Shown here piece by piece: positions 56,323 through 64,000 of a stretch of DNA of 64,000 nucleotides. The stretch's first letter is position 1, and each line of letters starts with the position of its first letter. This DNA is from Advenella incenata (GTDB lineage Bacteria > Pseudomonadota > Gammaproteobacteria > Burkholderiales > Burkholderiaceae_B). Location: the NCBI RefSeq assembly GCF_004217095.1, contig NZ_SHKO01000003.1:545735-609734 (forward strand), in the 5' to 3' direction. Position numbers and translations under genes: made by a program. The notes beneath the pieces were generated by a model, which was not told the DNA's origin, did not search any database, and saw nothing but the letters and a program-made list of their open reading frames with translations.

Positions 56323-57282
56323 CTATTCGTTCCGCAATAATTGATTGACTGTGTCCAGCACATCGTCGACCGACGGCCAGTGTCCATAGCTGCCCAGCAG
56401 GTGCGCGCGGGGCGTCCACGGGCGGGTACGCGTGGGGTTGGTGACCCCGATCAGGGTAAGCTGGGGCGTTTCGGTCAGCGCAGCCAGGTGGGCCACACCC
56501 GAATCGTTACAGATGACCAGACTGCACTGCCGAAGTAATGCAACAAAGGCGGCAAGATCCAGTGCGGGAAGCACTGTCGCAGTCGGCGCATTGGCTTGGG
56601 CCTGGGCAACTTCATTGGGCGGCGGCGACATGACAACAGTATAACCTTGGGCCTGCAACTGACGCGTCAACGTGTCAAAGTGCGGCCATACCTTATTTCT
56701 ACCCTTATGCTCGCCGGTGGCCGTTGGCGCGATCAGGACCGGCGTACCGGTTGCATGAACCGAAGACAATGCCGCTTGCGCGGCAGCAACGGCCTCTGCG
56801 CTGGAGGGAAAATACAGGCTGTCTGCCGGTTGTGCGGCCAGCGTTAACCCCCACCGGGCAAATGCCTCGCGGGTAAGCCAATACCACGATTGCACGGCAT
56901 GCAACGTTTGCGATGGTTTGGCAAAGCCCCACTTGAGCAGCAGAGAGCGGCCATCGTCCCGGTAGCCTGCACACGGCAGCCCCGCCAGGCGGAAGGCCAG
57001 TGCACTGGTCAGCGAATCGGGCAGCAGCAGCCCCACACTGCGCCCGGCAGCCGGATGAGCGCTGCGATGGGCTTTGATGCGTTGACGGTCTTGGCGCCAC
57101 TGACCGCTTAGCGCCAGAAACTGCAGGCCGGGCAAGTCTGCCAGCAGGGCCTGGGCCCATGGCTTGCCGCAGGCCACGATAGTCAGGCCGCTGGCCAGCG
57201 CTGCCTCGATCGCAGGCCTGGACATGCAAACGTCACCGATCCAGTTTGGCAGCCGGATGTAAACACGTTCTAGGTTTTTCAT
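56323..57282 (-). CDS. Glycosyltransferase family 9 (LPS heptosyltransferase-like)
   Basis: This 319-residue GT-B protein belongs to family 9, which holds LPS heptosyltransferases. It begins with YIRLPNWIGDVCMSRPAIEA, the donor-domain opening, and has LIAPTATGEHKGRNKVWPHFDTL near residue 195 (core GRNKVWPHF) and the C-terminal LVICNDSGVAHLAAL with the conserved NDSGxxH (about residue 262). The ATG at 57282 (MKNLERVY) fits the family start. The frame continues to a TTG at 57321, and neither start has an ideal ribosome-binding site. It is divergent from msbA and followed by the ElyC-like gene. Confidence 0.88.
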   Translation of the reverse strand: MKNLERVYIRLPNWIGDVCMSRPAIEAALASGLTIVACGKPWAQALLADLPGLQFLALSGQWRQDRQRIKAHRSAHPAAGRSVGLLLPDSLTSALAFRLAGLPCAGYRDDGRSLLLKWGFAKPSQTLHAVQSWYWLTREAFARWGLTLAAQPADSLYFPSSAEAVAAAQAALSSVHATGTPVLIAPTATGEHKGRNKVWPHFDTLTRQLQAQGYTVVMSPPPNEVAQAQANAPTATVLPALDLAAFVALLRQCSLVICNDSGVAHLAALTETPQLTLIGVTNPTRTRPWTPRAHLLGSYGHWPSVDDVLDTVNQLLRNE

Positions 57283-57422
57283 GCTCCGGATTTTAGCGTG
57301 GTTTTCATGTTGCCGCGGCAAACTTCTCCCGATGATCCAGCCAAACAGGCACGCAAGACCGGTCTAAACCGGTAAAATCCCGGGGATGAACAGTAAGAAA
57401 ATGACAGTATAAGGTACCCAGA

Positions 57423-59180
57423 TTGGATAACTCTTTCAAAAGCGGTAGCCGCAAAACCGTGTTTCGACGTATTTACGCCAGGGTCGGCGACTACTGGCAG
57501 GCCCTGACGGCAGCGCTGGTGCTGGTGTCGGTAGCGGCCGTCACCCAGCCCGCGCTGGCCTATATTATGAAACCCCTTCTTGACGAGGGTTTCAATGGCG
57601 CCAAGCCGCACTATATCTGGTCCATCCCGCTCACAGTCGTGGGGCTGTTTCTGGTGCGCGGCGTTCTGAACTTTCTGAGCGATTACCTGCTGGCCTGGAT
57701 TGCCAACAATATGTTGCTGGGCATCCGCAAGGATATGTTTGAAAAGCTGTTGGGCATGCCCGATGGTGAATTTCAGAAAGGCGACACGGGCAGACTGATG
57801 AATCGCTTCACCATTGATGCCGGTAATATTACAGACTACGCCACCGAGGTGTGCATCATTCTGGTGCGTGATGGTGCAGTGGTGATTGCGCTGCTGGCCA
57901 TGTTGCTGTATTTGTCATGGCAGTTGACGCTGATTATTTTCATCATCATGCCCATTTCCGTCATTACCACAAGGATATTCATCAAGCGTCTGCGTCGCAT
58001 CAATATGAAGACGGTGGATATCAACGCAGAGCTCACCCGGGTCGTCAAGGAATCCATTGAAGGCCAGCGCGTGGTCAAACTGTTTAACGGATACAATTTT
58101 GAGCGCGGGCGATTCCTGTCGGTCAACAGCGGGCTGCGCCGGTTTGCCATGCGCTCGGCCATTGCCAGTGCCGCCATGACACCCATTACCCAACTGAGTA
58201 TTGCATTTGCCGTAGGCATTGTGATTGCAACCGCGCTGTACCAGGGAAGCACCGGCGCCTTGACGGTCGGCTCATTTGCCGCGTTTCTCACGGCTCTGGC
58301 GCAAATCTTCGATCCGGTCAAGCGGCTGACCAATGTTGCTGCGCGCATGCAGAAAATGCTGGTGGCGGCCGACAGCGTGTTTACTTTGATCGACAGCACC
58401 CAGGAAAACGACACTGGTAAAAAAATCCTGAACTCCGACAACTTGGGTAGCATCTCGTTTGAAAACGTGAACTTTCGGTTTCCCGATGCCACCAGCGATA
58501 CCCTGAGCGATATCTCCTTTACCGTCAAGCGGGGTGAAACCATTGCGTTTGTTGGCCGTTCAGGCAGTGGGAAAACCACATTGGTCAATATGATTCCGCG
58601 GTTTGTCGATCCGGTCAGCGGACAGATTACGATGGACGGCACCAATATTGCTGATTTCACATTGGAGAGCCTGCGTTCACAATTGTCGCTGGTGAGCCAG
58701 AGCGTGGTGCTATTTGAAGGCACTATGGCCCAGAACGTGGCTTACGGCTTTTTCGGCGACACCAACGAGGATCGCATACGGGAAGCGCTGGCCTCGGCCA
58801 ACTTGCTCGAGTATGTCAATTCGCTGCCACAGGGGCTGGAAACGCCCATTGGCGAAAATGGTGCCTGGCTCTCGGGCGGGCAACGTCAACGTCTGGCCAT
58901 CGCCCGTGCCCTGATCAAGAATGCGCCCATCCTGATTCTTGACGAAGCCACCTCAGCCCTGGATAACGAGTCCGAAAGGCAGGTGCAGGCATCGCTGGAA
59001 ACCCTGATGAAGGGACGTACGACATTTGTGATTGCACACCGCCTTTCCACCGTGCAGAATGCCGATCGTATCCTCGTGTTGGACATGGGGCGCATCGTCG
59101 AGCAGGGAAATCATACCGAGCTCTTGAAAAATAGCGGATTGTACGCATCTTTATATAACATGCAGTTCCGTGACAGCTGA
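57423..59180 (+). CDS. msbA: Lipid A export ABC transporter MsbA
   Basis: MsbA flips lipid A-core across the inner membrane. The 585 residues contain an N-terminal six-helix domain (about residues 20-320) and a nucleotide-binding domain with Walker A VGRSGSGKTTLVN (about residue 378), signature LSGGQRQRLAIARAL (about residue 482), Walker B ILILDEATSALDNESE and the H-loop IAHRLSTV. The start is a TTG at 57423, with AAGG nearby, as no ATG occurs in the right place. It is divergent from the GT9 gene, consistent with an LPS locus. Confidence 0.95.
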   Translation: MDNSFKSGSRKTVFRRIYARVGDYWQALTAALVLVSVAAVTQPALAYIMKPLLDEGFNGAKPHYIWSIPLTVVGLFLVRGVLNFLSDYLLAWIANNMLLGIRKDMFEKLLGMPDGEFQKGDTGRLMNRFTIDAGNITDYATEVCIILVRDGAVVIALLAMLLYLSWQLTLIIFIIMPISVITTRIFIKRLRRINMKTVDINAELTRVVKESIEGQRVVKLFNGYNFERGRFLSVNSGLRRFAMRSAIASAAMTPITQLSIAFAVGIVIATALYQGSTGALTVGSFAAFLTALAQIFDPVKRLTNVAARMQKMLVAADSVFTLIDSTQENDTGKKILNSDNLGSISFENVNFRFPDATSDTLSDISFTVKRGETIAFVGRSGSGKTTLVNMIPRFVDPVSGQITMDGTNIADFTLESLRSQLSLVSQSVVLFEGTMAQNVAYGFFGDTNEDRIREALASANLLEYVNSLPQGLETPIGENGAWLSGGQRQRLAIARALIKNAPILILDEATSALDNESERQVQASLETLMKGRTTFVIAHRLSTVQNADRILVLDMGRIVEQGNHTELLKNSGLYASLYNMQFRDS

Positions 59181-59255
59181 TGGCACTTGAATTAGCCGTG
59201 CAGTTTTGCATATCATACTGATTCCATTACCTATTATTTGTATTTGAGATATATT

Positions 59256-59618
59256 ATGACCCAATCCTCTCCCAGCCAGGGCGCTTTCTGGGGATATGAA
59301 CATCCCGAGGTAAAAGGGCCCAATGCATTGATGTTTTTTACCTGGGATCTGTCCAAAACCATCGAACAGGCATTCAAGGATGCGAACGATGACAACATCA
59401 ATGACTTTCTGGATACTGCCCAGACCTCGATTGATGCCCTGTTGCAAAAATATATTGAAATCGAAGCAGACCCGGCCACGTTTGATGGCCAGAGTATCCG
59501 CCTGCGCTTTGAACAGAGTGAAGAAAGCAATACACCGCTCATTGCGCTGGAAACCTCGCCTCATCTTGAGGATCGGATCATCAAGATGCAGGCCCGGGTT
59601 CAACCCGGTCATAGCTGA
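59256..59618 (+). CDS. Uncharacterised small protein
   Basis: I do not recognise this 120-residue protein. The ATG at 59256 gives MTQSSPSQGAFWGYEHPEVKG. An earlier in-frame ATG at 59238 adds six residues. It is acidic and mostly helical-looking (MFFTWDLSKTIEQAFKDANDDNINDFLDTAQTSID in the middle), with no membrane segment, signal peptide or cysteine motif. Codon use resembles neighbouring genes, so it is probably real. It lies between msbA and the convergent rng. Confidence 0.6.
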   Translation: MTQSSPSQGAFWGYEHPEVKGPNALMFFTWDLSKTIEQAFKDANDDNINDFLDTAQTSIDALLQKYIEIEADPATFDGQSIRLRFEQSEESNTPLIALETSPHLEDRIIKMQARVQPGHS

Positions 59619-59640
59619 CCGTCTCTGCAATGGGTCCTGA

Positions 59641-61104
59641 TCAGATCAGGACGATATCGTACATTTCCTGGGAATACCGGTTGTCCACTTCTAGGGTAAC
59701 CGGTTTACCGATAAAGTCGCCCAGCGTAGCCAGGTACTGGCTTTCTTCTTCCAGAAACAGATCAATTACCCCTTGGGAGGCAATCAGCCGAAATTCCCGG
59801 GGGTTAAATTGTCTGGCTTCCCGTAAAATCTCGCGCATGATGTTGTAACACATGGTCTGTGGCGTCTGGATCTGACCGCGCGCGTCGCAGGTCGGGCAGG
59901 GCTCGCACAGTTGGTGAGAAAGCGAGTCGCGGGTGCGTTTGCGCGTCATTTCCACCAGCCCGAGCGGTGAAAAACCGTTAGTTGTGGTTTTTGTGCGGTC
60001 ACGGCTCAGGGCTTTCTGCAATTCGGTCAGTACCGCGTCCTGATGGTCTTTATTGTCCATATCGATGAAGTCGATAATAATAATGCCGCCCAGGTTACGA
60101 ATACGCAGCTGGCGTGCTATGGCATGCGCGGCCTCCAGATTGGTCTTGAAAATGGTGTCGTGAAAGCTGCGTCCTCCGACAAAGCCGCCTGTATTTACAT
60201 CAATACTGGTCAGCGCTTCGGTCTGATCAATAATCAGATAACCACCCGACTTCAGGTCTACCCGGCGCGAGAGGGCCGACTTGATCTCTTCGTCTACATT
60301 GGCCGTGTCAAACAGGGGACGCTCCCCGTGATAGTGGTTGATTTTGTTGGAGATGCCTGGCGTGTAAATATCGGCCCAGGTCTGCAGTGTTTGCACGGTC
60401 ACGCGAGAGTCGATCTCGATGGATTCGGTTTCCGGGCTGACCATGTCTCGCAAGACCCGCTGCGCCAGAGTCAGATCTTCATAAAGCAGGGAAGGCGCTG
60501 CCTGCGTCATGACAGCGGCTTGTATCATGGACCAGCGGCGGGCCAGATATTCCTGGTCGCGCCCGATTTCATCGTCGCTTGCGCCTTCTGCCTGGGTGCG
60601 AATAATATAGCCGCCTTTTTCGTTGGCTGGCATGTGGGCGGTGACCCGTTCCTTCAGGCTGTTGCGTTCTTCCTCAGATTCAATTTTTTGCGAAATGCCG
60701 ATATGATTGTCGTAGGGTAAATACACCAGCATGCGACCGGCGATGCTGATCTGGTTCGAAAGCCGTGCCCCCTTGTTTCCCAGTGGGTCTTTGATTACCT
60801 GCACCAGTAGCGTTTGCCCCTCAAACAGCAGCTTTTCAATTTGCGTATAAGGAATGCCGGTATTGCGTACGGCGCGGTTTTCGCGCAGGTCTGCAATATG
60901 AATGAATGCAGCGCGCTCCAGCCCGATATCGACGAAGGCGCTTTGCATGCCGGGCAGTACCCGTACGACCCGGCCCAGATAAATATTGCCGACTTTACCG
61001 CGCTGCCGCGTGCGCTCAAGATGAATCTCCTGAACGACGCCGTGTTCTATCAGGGCAACGCGGGTTTCAAACGGTGTTACGTTGATCAGAATGTGTCCAC
61101 TCAT
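59641..61104 (-). CDS. rng: Ribonuclease G
   Basis: RNase G is an endonuclease of the RNase E/G family that matures 16S rRNA 5' ends and cuts some mRNAs. The 487 residues start MSGHILINVTPFETRVALIEHG, contain an S1 RNA-binding domain (about residues 35-110, GNIYLGRVVRVLPGMQSAFVDIG) and the catalytic core with DFIDMDNKDHQDAV (magnesium aspartates, about residue 345) and the zinc-link CEPCPTCDARG (about residue 410). Unlike RNase E it has no long disordered tail. It is convergent with the small unknown gene and divergent from folE. Confidence 0.96.
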   Translation of the reverse strand: MSGHILINVTPFETRVALIEHGVVQEIHLERTRQRGKVGNIYLGRVVRVLPGMQSAFVDIGLERAAFIHIADLRENRAVRNTGIPYTQIEKLLFEGQTLLVQVIKDPLGNKGARLSNQISIAGRMLVYLPYDNHIGISQKIESEEERNSLKERVTAHMPANEKGGYIIRTQAEGASDDEIGRDQEYLARRWSMIQAAVMTQAAPSLLYEDLTLAQRVLRDMVSPETESIEIDSRVTVQTLQTWADIYTPGISNKINHYHGERPLFDTANVDEEIKSALSRRVDLKSGGYLIIDQTEALTSIDVNTGGFVGGRSFHDTIFKTNLEAAHAIARQLRIRNLGGIIIIDFIDMDNKDHQDAVLTELQKALSRDRTKTTTNGFSPLGLVEMTRKRTRDSLSHQLCEPCPTCDARGQIQTPQTMCYNIMREILREARQFNPREFRLIASQGVIDLFLEEESQYLATLGDFIGKPVTLEVDNRYSQEMYDIVLI

Positions 61105-61193
61105 ATTATTTTCGTCTGCTACGGTTTCGTGGTTGGTGCTGTCAGCTTAGCATGAGATGTCTGCGCAAAGCGACGGCCGGCACACAGGGGTTC

Positions 61194-61210
61194 ATGATAA
61201 ACAGTATCAT
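61194..61210 (+). promoter_or_regulatory. perfect palindrome before folE, possible operator
   Basis: ATGATA (61194-61199) and TATCAT (61205-61210) are perfect inverted repeats around a five-base centre. The site lies 44 bases before the folE start and touches a possible -10 box CATAAT (61208-61213). The regulator is unknown. Confidence 0.45.
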
Positions 61211-61253
61211 AATGCATTGGATCAGGTTCATATTTCAGACAAGGACAAGTGTC

Positions 61254-61994
61254 GTGAGTGATAGCAACATAAATAAGGACAACGAGCAACAATCGGAGCA
61301 GGCGACGCATCCCGATGACAGGGGTTATATTTCCACGCGGATCCGCCAGCGTATTCGCCAGGCCGGTGCCCGCTTTCATGCCAATGACAATATCGCCCGT
61401 TTTATCGAACCCGGCGAGCTCGAGCTGCTGCAGCAGGAAGTGGAAGAAAAAATGCAGGCGGTGCTCTCCAGTCTGGTGATCGACACCGAGAGCGATCACA
61501 ACACCAACGAAACCGCCAAGCGGGTGGCAAAAATGTATTTGCGTGAAGTCTTTGTCGGCCGTTATACCGAGGCTCCGCAAGTGACCGAGTTCCCCAACAT
61601 CGAAAAGCTCAATGAGCTGATGATTGTCGGGCCGATTCAGGTGCGCAGCGCCTGCTCTCACCATTTGTGCCCCATCATGGGCAAAGTCTGGATCGGCATC
61701 ATGCCCAACGAGCATTCCAATCTCATTGGCCTGTCAAAATATGCAAGACTGGTTGCCTGGCTGATGGAACGCCCACAAATCCAGGAAGAGGCCGTCAAGC
61801 ACGTGGCAGATTTGTTGATGAAGAAAGTAAACCCGGACGGCCTGGCGGTGGTCATGGATGCCGATCACTTTTGCATGCAGTGGCGCGGCGTCAGGGATAT
61901 GGAATCACGCATGATCAATAGCGTGATGCGTGGTTCTTTTCTGAATGACTCGGATCTGCGTCGGGAATTTCTGTCGTTAATCAAGGCGCGTTAA
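61254..61994 (+). CDS. folE: GTP cyclohydrolase I (FolE)
   Basis: FolE is the zinc enzyme that starts folate synthesis from GTP. The chosen GTG start at 61254 has AAGGAC seven bases upstream and yields 246 residues. The open frame upstream to 61152 looks unlike the family. About 45 N-terminal residues are polar and variable. The core shows TNETAKRVAKMYLREVF (about residue 84), the zinc site SACSHHLCPIMGKVWIGI (about residue 125) and DADHFCMQWRGVRD (about residue 200). It is divergent from rng. A second enzyme for the same reaction, FolE2, is encoded at 9805-10602. Confidence 0.93.
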   Translation: MSDSNINKDNEQQSEQATHPDDRGYISTRIRQRIRQAGARFHANDNIARFIEPGELELLQQEVEEKMQAVLSSLVIDTESDHNTNETAKRVAKMYLREVFVGRYTEAPQVTEFPNIEKLNELMIVGPIQVRSACSHHLCPIMGKVWIGIMPNEHSNLIGLSKYARLVAWLMERPQIQEEAVKHVADLLMKKVNPDGLAVVMDADHFCMQWRGVRDMESRMINSVMRGSFLNDSDLRREFLSLIKAR

Positions 61995-62137
61995 CGCTGG
62001 CGCCAGGCGCCGGTGCAACCGTCTACCCAGGCGTGCCCGGCGTTTTGGCGTTCGCTCAGATCGTGGCAGACTTGTGGGTGTGGCCGGCCGCGATCGGGCG
62101 CCCTTCAAATCAGAAAAAGAGCGATTAAGACAACACA

Positions 62138-63220
62138 ATGATATTGAAGAAACTGAAGCGACGTTTATCTGGCCGTTTTTTAGGGCAGACGCAGTTGTGT
62201 CAGCTCCGTTTTGCCTGCGCCGTCATGCTGGGTGCCCTTGGCGCGCAAACCAGCTGGGCTCAGCCAGTGCAGCAAATCCCGCAAATTGTTTCCACGGCCG
62301 GCAAGCTCTATCACATCAGATATCAGGACATGGTTTGGCAGACGCACGCATACCGCGTGTTGGTGGCAACCCCACGATCTGCTCCAGCTGACAAGCGCCT
62401 GCCTGCGGCGCTCTATGTGCTCGATGGCAATGCCCAGTTTCCGCTTGCAATCAATGCCATAGGTAAAAAATGGACTGCCATGTCAGGCAATGCGCAGTCG
62501 TCAACGAGCCTGCCCGTCATTGTCGGCTTGGGATATCCCGTGGCAAGGGCATACCCACTTGCGGCGCGTACCCGTGACTACACCTACGCCACGCCCGGTG
62601 AGGCGTTTGCTGCCGGTGGTGGTGCGGCAAATTTCTACGATTTTGTCAGCAGCCAGGTCAGGCCCTATATAGAGAAGCAGTATGCGACCGACCCGAAACA
62701 TCAGATTCTTTCTGGCCATTCCTTCGGCGGCTTGTTTGCTCTCTATGTATTACTTAACCACCCGAGTGCATTTGATCAATATGTCATAGGCAGTCCTTCT
62801 TTATGGTGGGGCAACGGCGCCATCCTGAACGATGTGCGGACACTGGCGGTGAAACCGGGCAAGGGTGACGCGTTAGTTCGCGATTCTTCTGCTACAGATT
62901 CTGCTGCTATATATAGGGGCGTGCTCCCTTATAACGATAAGGACACCCTGTCTGTCACGATTTTGCAAGGTGAATATGAGGAAAATCCCAGGGCCAATCC
63001 CAATATCACCCCGGAGCGTCTTGCCCGAATCCAAAAGCGCAATAATAATAAGCAGATCAGTGCGCGCCAACTGGATGCCTGGTTACGCAAGCGGGGTGTC
63101 GATAGCCAATTTATGCTGGTGGCCCAGGGCAATCATGGTGACGTGATTCCGGCTGTTATAGAAACCGCAGCGCTGCGTGCGCTGGAAAACAAAGCCGGGC
63201 AAGCAAACAAGGCAAAATAA
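62138..63220 (+). CDS. Secreted alpha/beta-hydrolase (putative esterase family)
   Basis: This 360-residue protein has a long basic N-terminus and a signal-peptide-like segment (about residues 25-41, ending SWA), then an alpha/beta-hydrolase domain of the putative esterase (esterase D/Fes/IroE) type. LPAALYVLDGNAQF near residue 87 and the nucleophile elbow LSGHSFGGLFALYVLL (serine near residue 195) are clear. A distal histidine is likely in QGNHGD near residue 331. It resembles enzymes that hydrolyse ferric-siderophore esters, but no siderophore genes are near, so function is open. Confidence 0.85.
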   Translation: MILKKLKRRLSGRFLGQTQLCQLRFACAVMLGALGAQTSWAQPVQQIPQIVSTAGKLYHIRYQDMVWQTHAYRVLVATPRSAPADKRLPAALYVLDGNAQFPLAINAIGKKWTAMSGNAQSSTSLPVIVGLGYPVARAYPLAARTRDYTYATPGEAFAAGGGAANFYDFVSSQVRPYIEKQYATDPKHQILSGHSFGGLFALYVLLNHPSAFDQYVIGSPSLWWGNGAILNDVRTLAVKPGKGDALVRDSSATDSAAIYRGVLPYNDKDTLSVTILQGEYEENPRANPNITPERLARIQKRNNNKQISARQLDAWLRKRGVDSQFMLVAQGNHGDVIPAVIETAALRALENKAGQANKAK

Positions 63221-63660
63221 AAATACATCGGCCAGGGAGCAGACAAGCAGAACAGGCCCATGGCGCAGTATCGTACGGGAAAAGGTACTGGATCAATAGG
63301 AAAATCCATCTATCAGGGGGCGCTGCCTGTCTTTGAGGTTCAGGGCAGTTTTTCTGTATTGCTTCTATATAAGCGTAAAGATCTGCCTTCGATTTCCATT
63401 TAATACGGCGCAAGGATGCTGCCCAACAGTAAAAAGCAGCGTCAAGGGTAAAAAAAGGGGAGCCAGGTGCAATTTATTGAGGGTATTGTCGAGCGCTTGT
63501 TCCGTCTGATGTTGCATATTTGCTGCAAAAAACTCACCTGATGCGAGCGAGCTTAAAAATTATAAAAAATGTCGTAAAAAGGCGATTCTTAATCAAATCA
63601 TGCGCTTAGGGTAATTACGGATCTTAAAACGGCTGGCTGGGTAAAGTATTTTGGAAATTA
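63221..63660. other. spacer without a recognisable gene
   Basis: An 85-codon minus-strand frame (63156-63413) overlapping the esterase end has no family features. Apart from the hairpin at 63323, nothing is identified. The right part is AT-rich. Confidence 0.4.
63323..63353 (+). terminator. probable terminator after the esterase gene
   Basis: CTGCCTG (63323-63329) pairs with CAGGGCAG (63341-63348) with one bulged base, followed by TTTTT. It lies about 100 bases past the esterase stop. Confidence 0.45.
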
Positions 63661-63663
63661 GGC

Positions 63664-63692
63664 TTGCCAAGGGTCAAATGGCTTGCTATAGT
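63664..63692 (+). promoter_or_regulatory. sigma70-type promoter P1 near the right edge
   Basis: TTGCCA (63664-63669) and TATAGT (63687-63692) are exactly 17 bases apart. The predicted start is near 63699, just before a foldable leader. Confidence 0.55.
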
Positions 63693-63701
63693 TTCGATCT
63701 T

Positions 63702-63781
63702 TCCTGCTTAACAAACAACGCAGGACACCCCAAGAAGGGTACCGCATAAGCGGCAAATTCTTTAGGTAAATCAAAGCGTTG
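63702..63781 (+). promoter_or_regulatory. candidate structured leader or small RNA
   Basis: ACAACGC (63715-63721) and GCGTTGT (63776-63782) can close a junction containing two hairpins, ACCC/GGGT with loop CAAGAA (63727-63740) and CCGC/GCGG with loop ATAA (63742-63753). An alternative stem, TCCTGC (63702-63707) with GCAGGA (63720-63725), uses part of the same bases, so the two folds exclude each other. No known riboswitch consensus was recognised. Confidence 0.3.
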
Positions 63782-63784
63782 TGA

Positions 63785-63907
63785 ATGTACTTCGGTATGT
63801 TTGAGGTAGGGAAGTCGCAGAAGGTGTGGCGAGCAGTTATGAGTGGTTTTTTGTTTTTGGCGGTTGCTCAGGCGATGGTCGATAAGGAAACGAAAAGCCG
63901 ATCATGA
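63785..63907 (+). CDS. possible short ORF, 40 codons
   Basis: This frame opens right after the candidate leader structure and encodes MYFGMFEVGKSQKVWRAVMS followed by a hydrophobic FLFLAVAQAM stretch and a charged end. The hydrophobic part resembles a small membrane segment or signal peptide. No ribosome-binding site stands out and I recognise no family, so it may not be translated. Confidence 0.2.
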   Translation: MYFGMFEVGKSQKVWRAVMSGFLFLAVAQAMVDKETKSRS

Positions 63908-63931
63908 AGAAGTAGAAAGTGAAAATAGTTC

Positions 63932-63960
63932 TTGCTTTTTGTTTCTAAGTGGTTCATAAT
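63932..63960 (+). promoter_or_regulatory. sigma70-type promoter P2 at the right edge
   Basis: TTGCTT (63932-63937) and CATAAT (63955-63960) are 17 bases apart. Its target lies beyond the window. Confidence 0.45.
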
Positions 63961-64000
63961 AGCGGGCTACACTACTGAGAAGTGAAGTGGTTTTGTAGTG

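Noticed and set aside
61194..61210. Zur box before folE
   Set aside because: The palindrome is perfect but does not follow the usual Zur pattern with TTATA-type arms.

Overview
The window looks like the chromosome of a betaproteobacterium of the order Burkholderiales, most probably family Alcaligenaceae (a relative of Advenella or Bordetella). This is inferred from gene order and protein flavour: xseB-ispA-dxs-folE2, rpsF-priB-rpsR-rplI, hpnCDE, kdkA and msbA, a PIN-PhoH protein, and an alaC-hom-thrC block. By eye the DNA is moderately GC-rich with dense, intact genes. I see no rRNA, tRNA, CRISPR array, prophage or insertion sequence. No organism name was given, so the family is an inference.

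Layout. 1-6.5 kb: the 3' two thirds of polA, a LysE-type exporter, htpX, a DMT transporter and an orphan Rieske oxygenase. 6.6-10.6 kb: an isoprenoid and folate operon (xseB-ispA-dxs-folE2). 10.7-14.2 kb: the ribosomal operon rpsF-priB-rpsR-rplI, then the replicative helicase dnaB. 14.2-18.5 kb (minus strand): a bile-acid-type symporter, phoH, bcp and an Mth938-like gene. 18.7-22.8 kb: alaC-hom-thrC. 23.1-27.8 kb: nnrS behind an NsrR-like operator, convergent with the squalene operon hpnC-hpnD-hpnE. 27.9-31.4 kb: alr, an overlapping SDR gene and radA. 31.8-36.2 kb: a TauE exporter, a large FtsX-type permease, a truncated haemoglobin and the Kdo kinase kdkA, tightly packed. 36.3-42.1 kb: the polyamine importer potFGHI, an ArsC/YffB-like protein, rpiA and phoU. 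42.5-44.2 kb (minus): argA-yggX. 44.3-53.7 kb: hrpA, dnaE, a GT4 glycosyltransferase and a polysaccharide deacetylase. 53.7-55.4 kb: an AT-richer islet with a YcaC-like hydrolase and a divergent HxlR regulator. 55.5-59.2 kb: a YdcF/ElyC-like gene and a GT9 transferase, then divergent msbA. 59.2-63.2 kb: an unknown small protein, rng, folE and a secreted esterase. 63.2-64.0 kb has no recognisable gene but carries two good sigma70-type promoters and a foldable leader.

Most genes are housekeeping: replication (polA, dnaB, priB, dnaE, radA, xseB), translation, amino acids (hom, thrC, argA, alr, alaC), isoprenoids flowing into squalene (dxs, ispA, hpnCDE), and cell-envelope sugar chemistry (kdkA, GT4, deacetylase, GT9, msbA). 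The least expected signals lie between genes. Several spacers hold degenerate tandem repeats with a 14-16 bp period, three of them between a stop codon and a terminator hairpin. There is also an NsrR-like palindrome before nnrS, a perfect palindrome before folE, and a leader near the right edge that could fold in two mutually exclusive ways.
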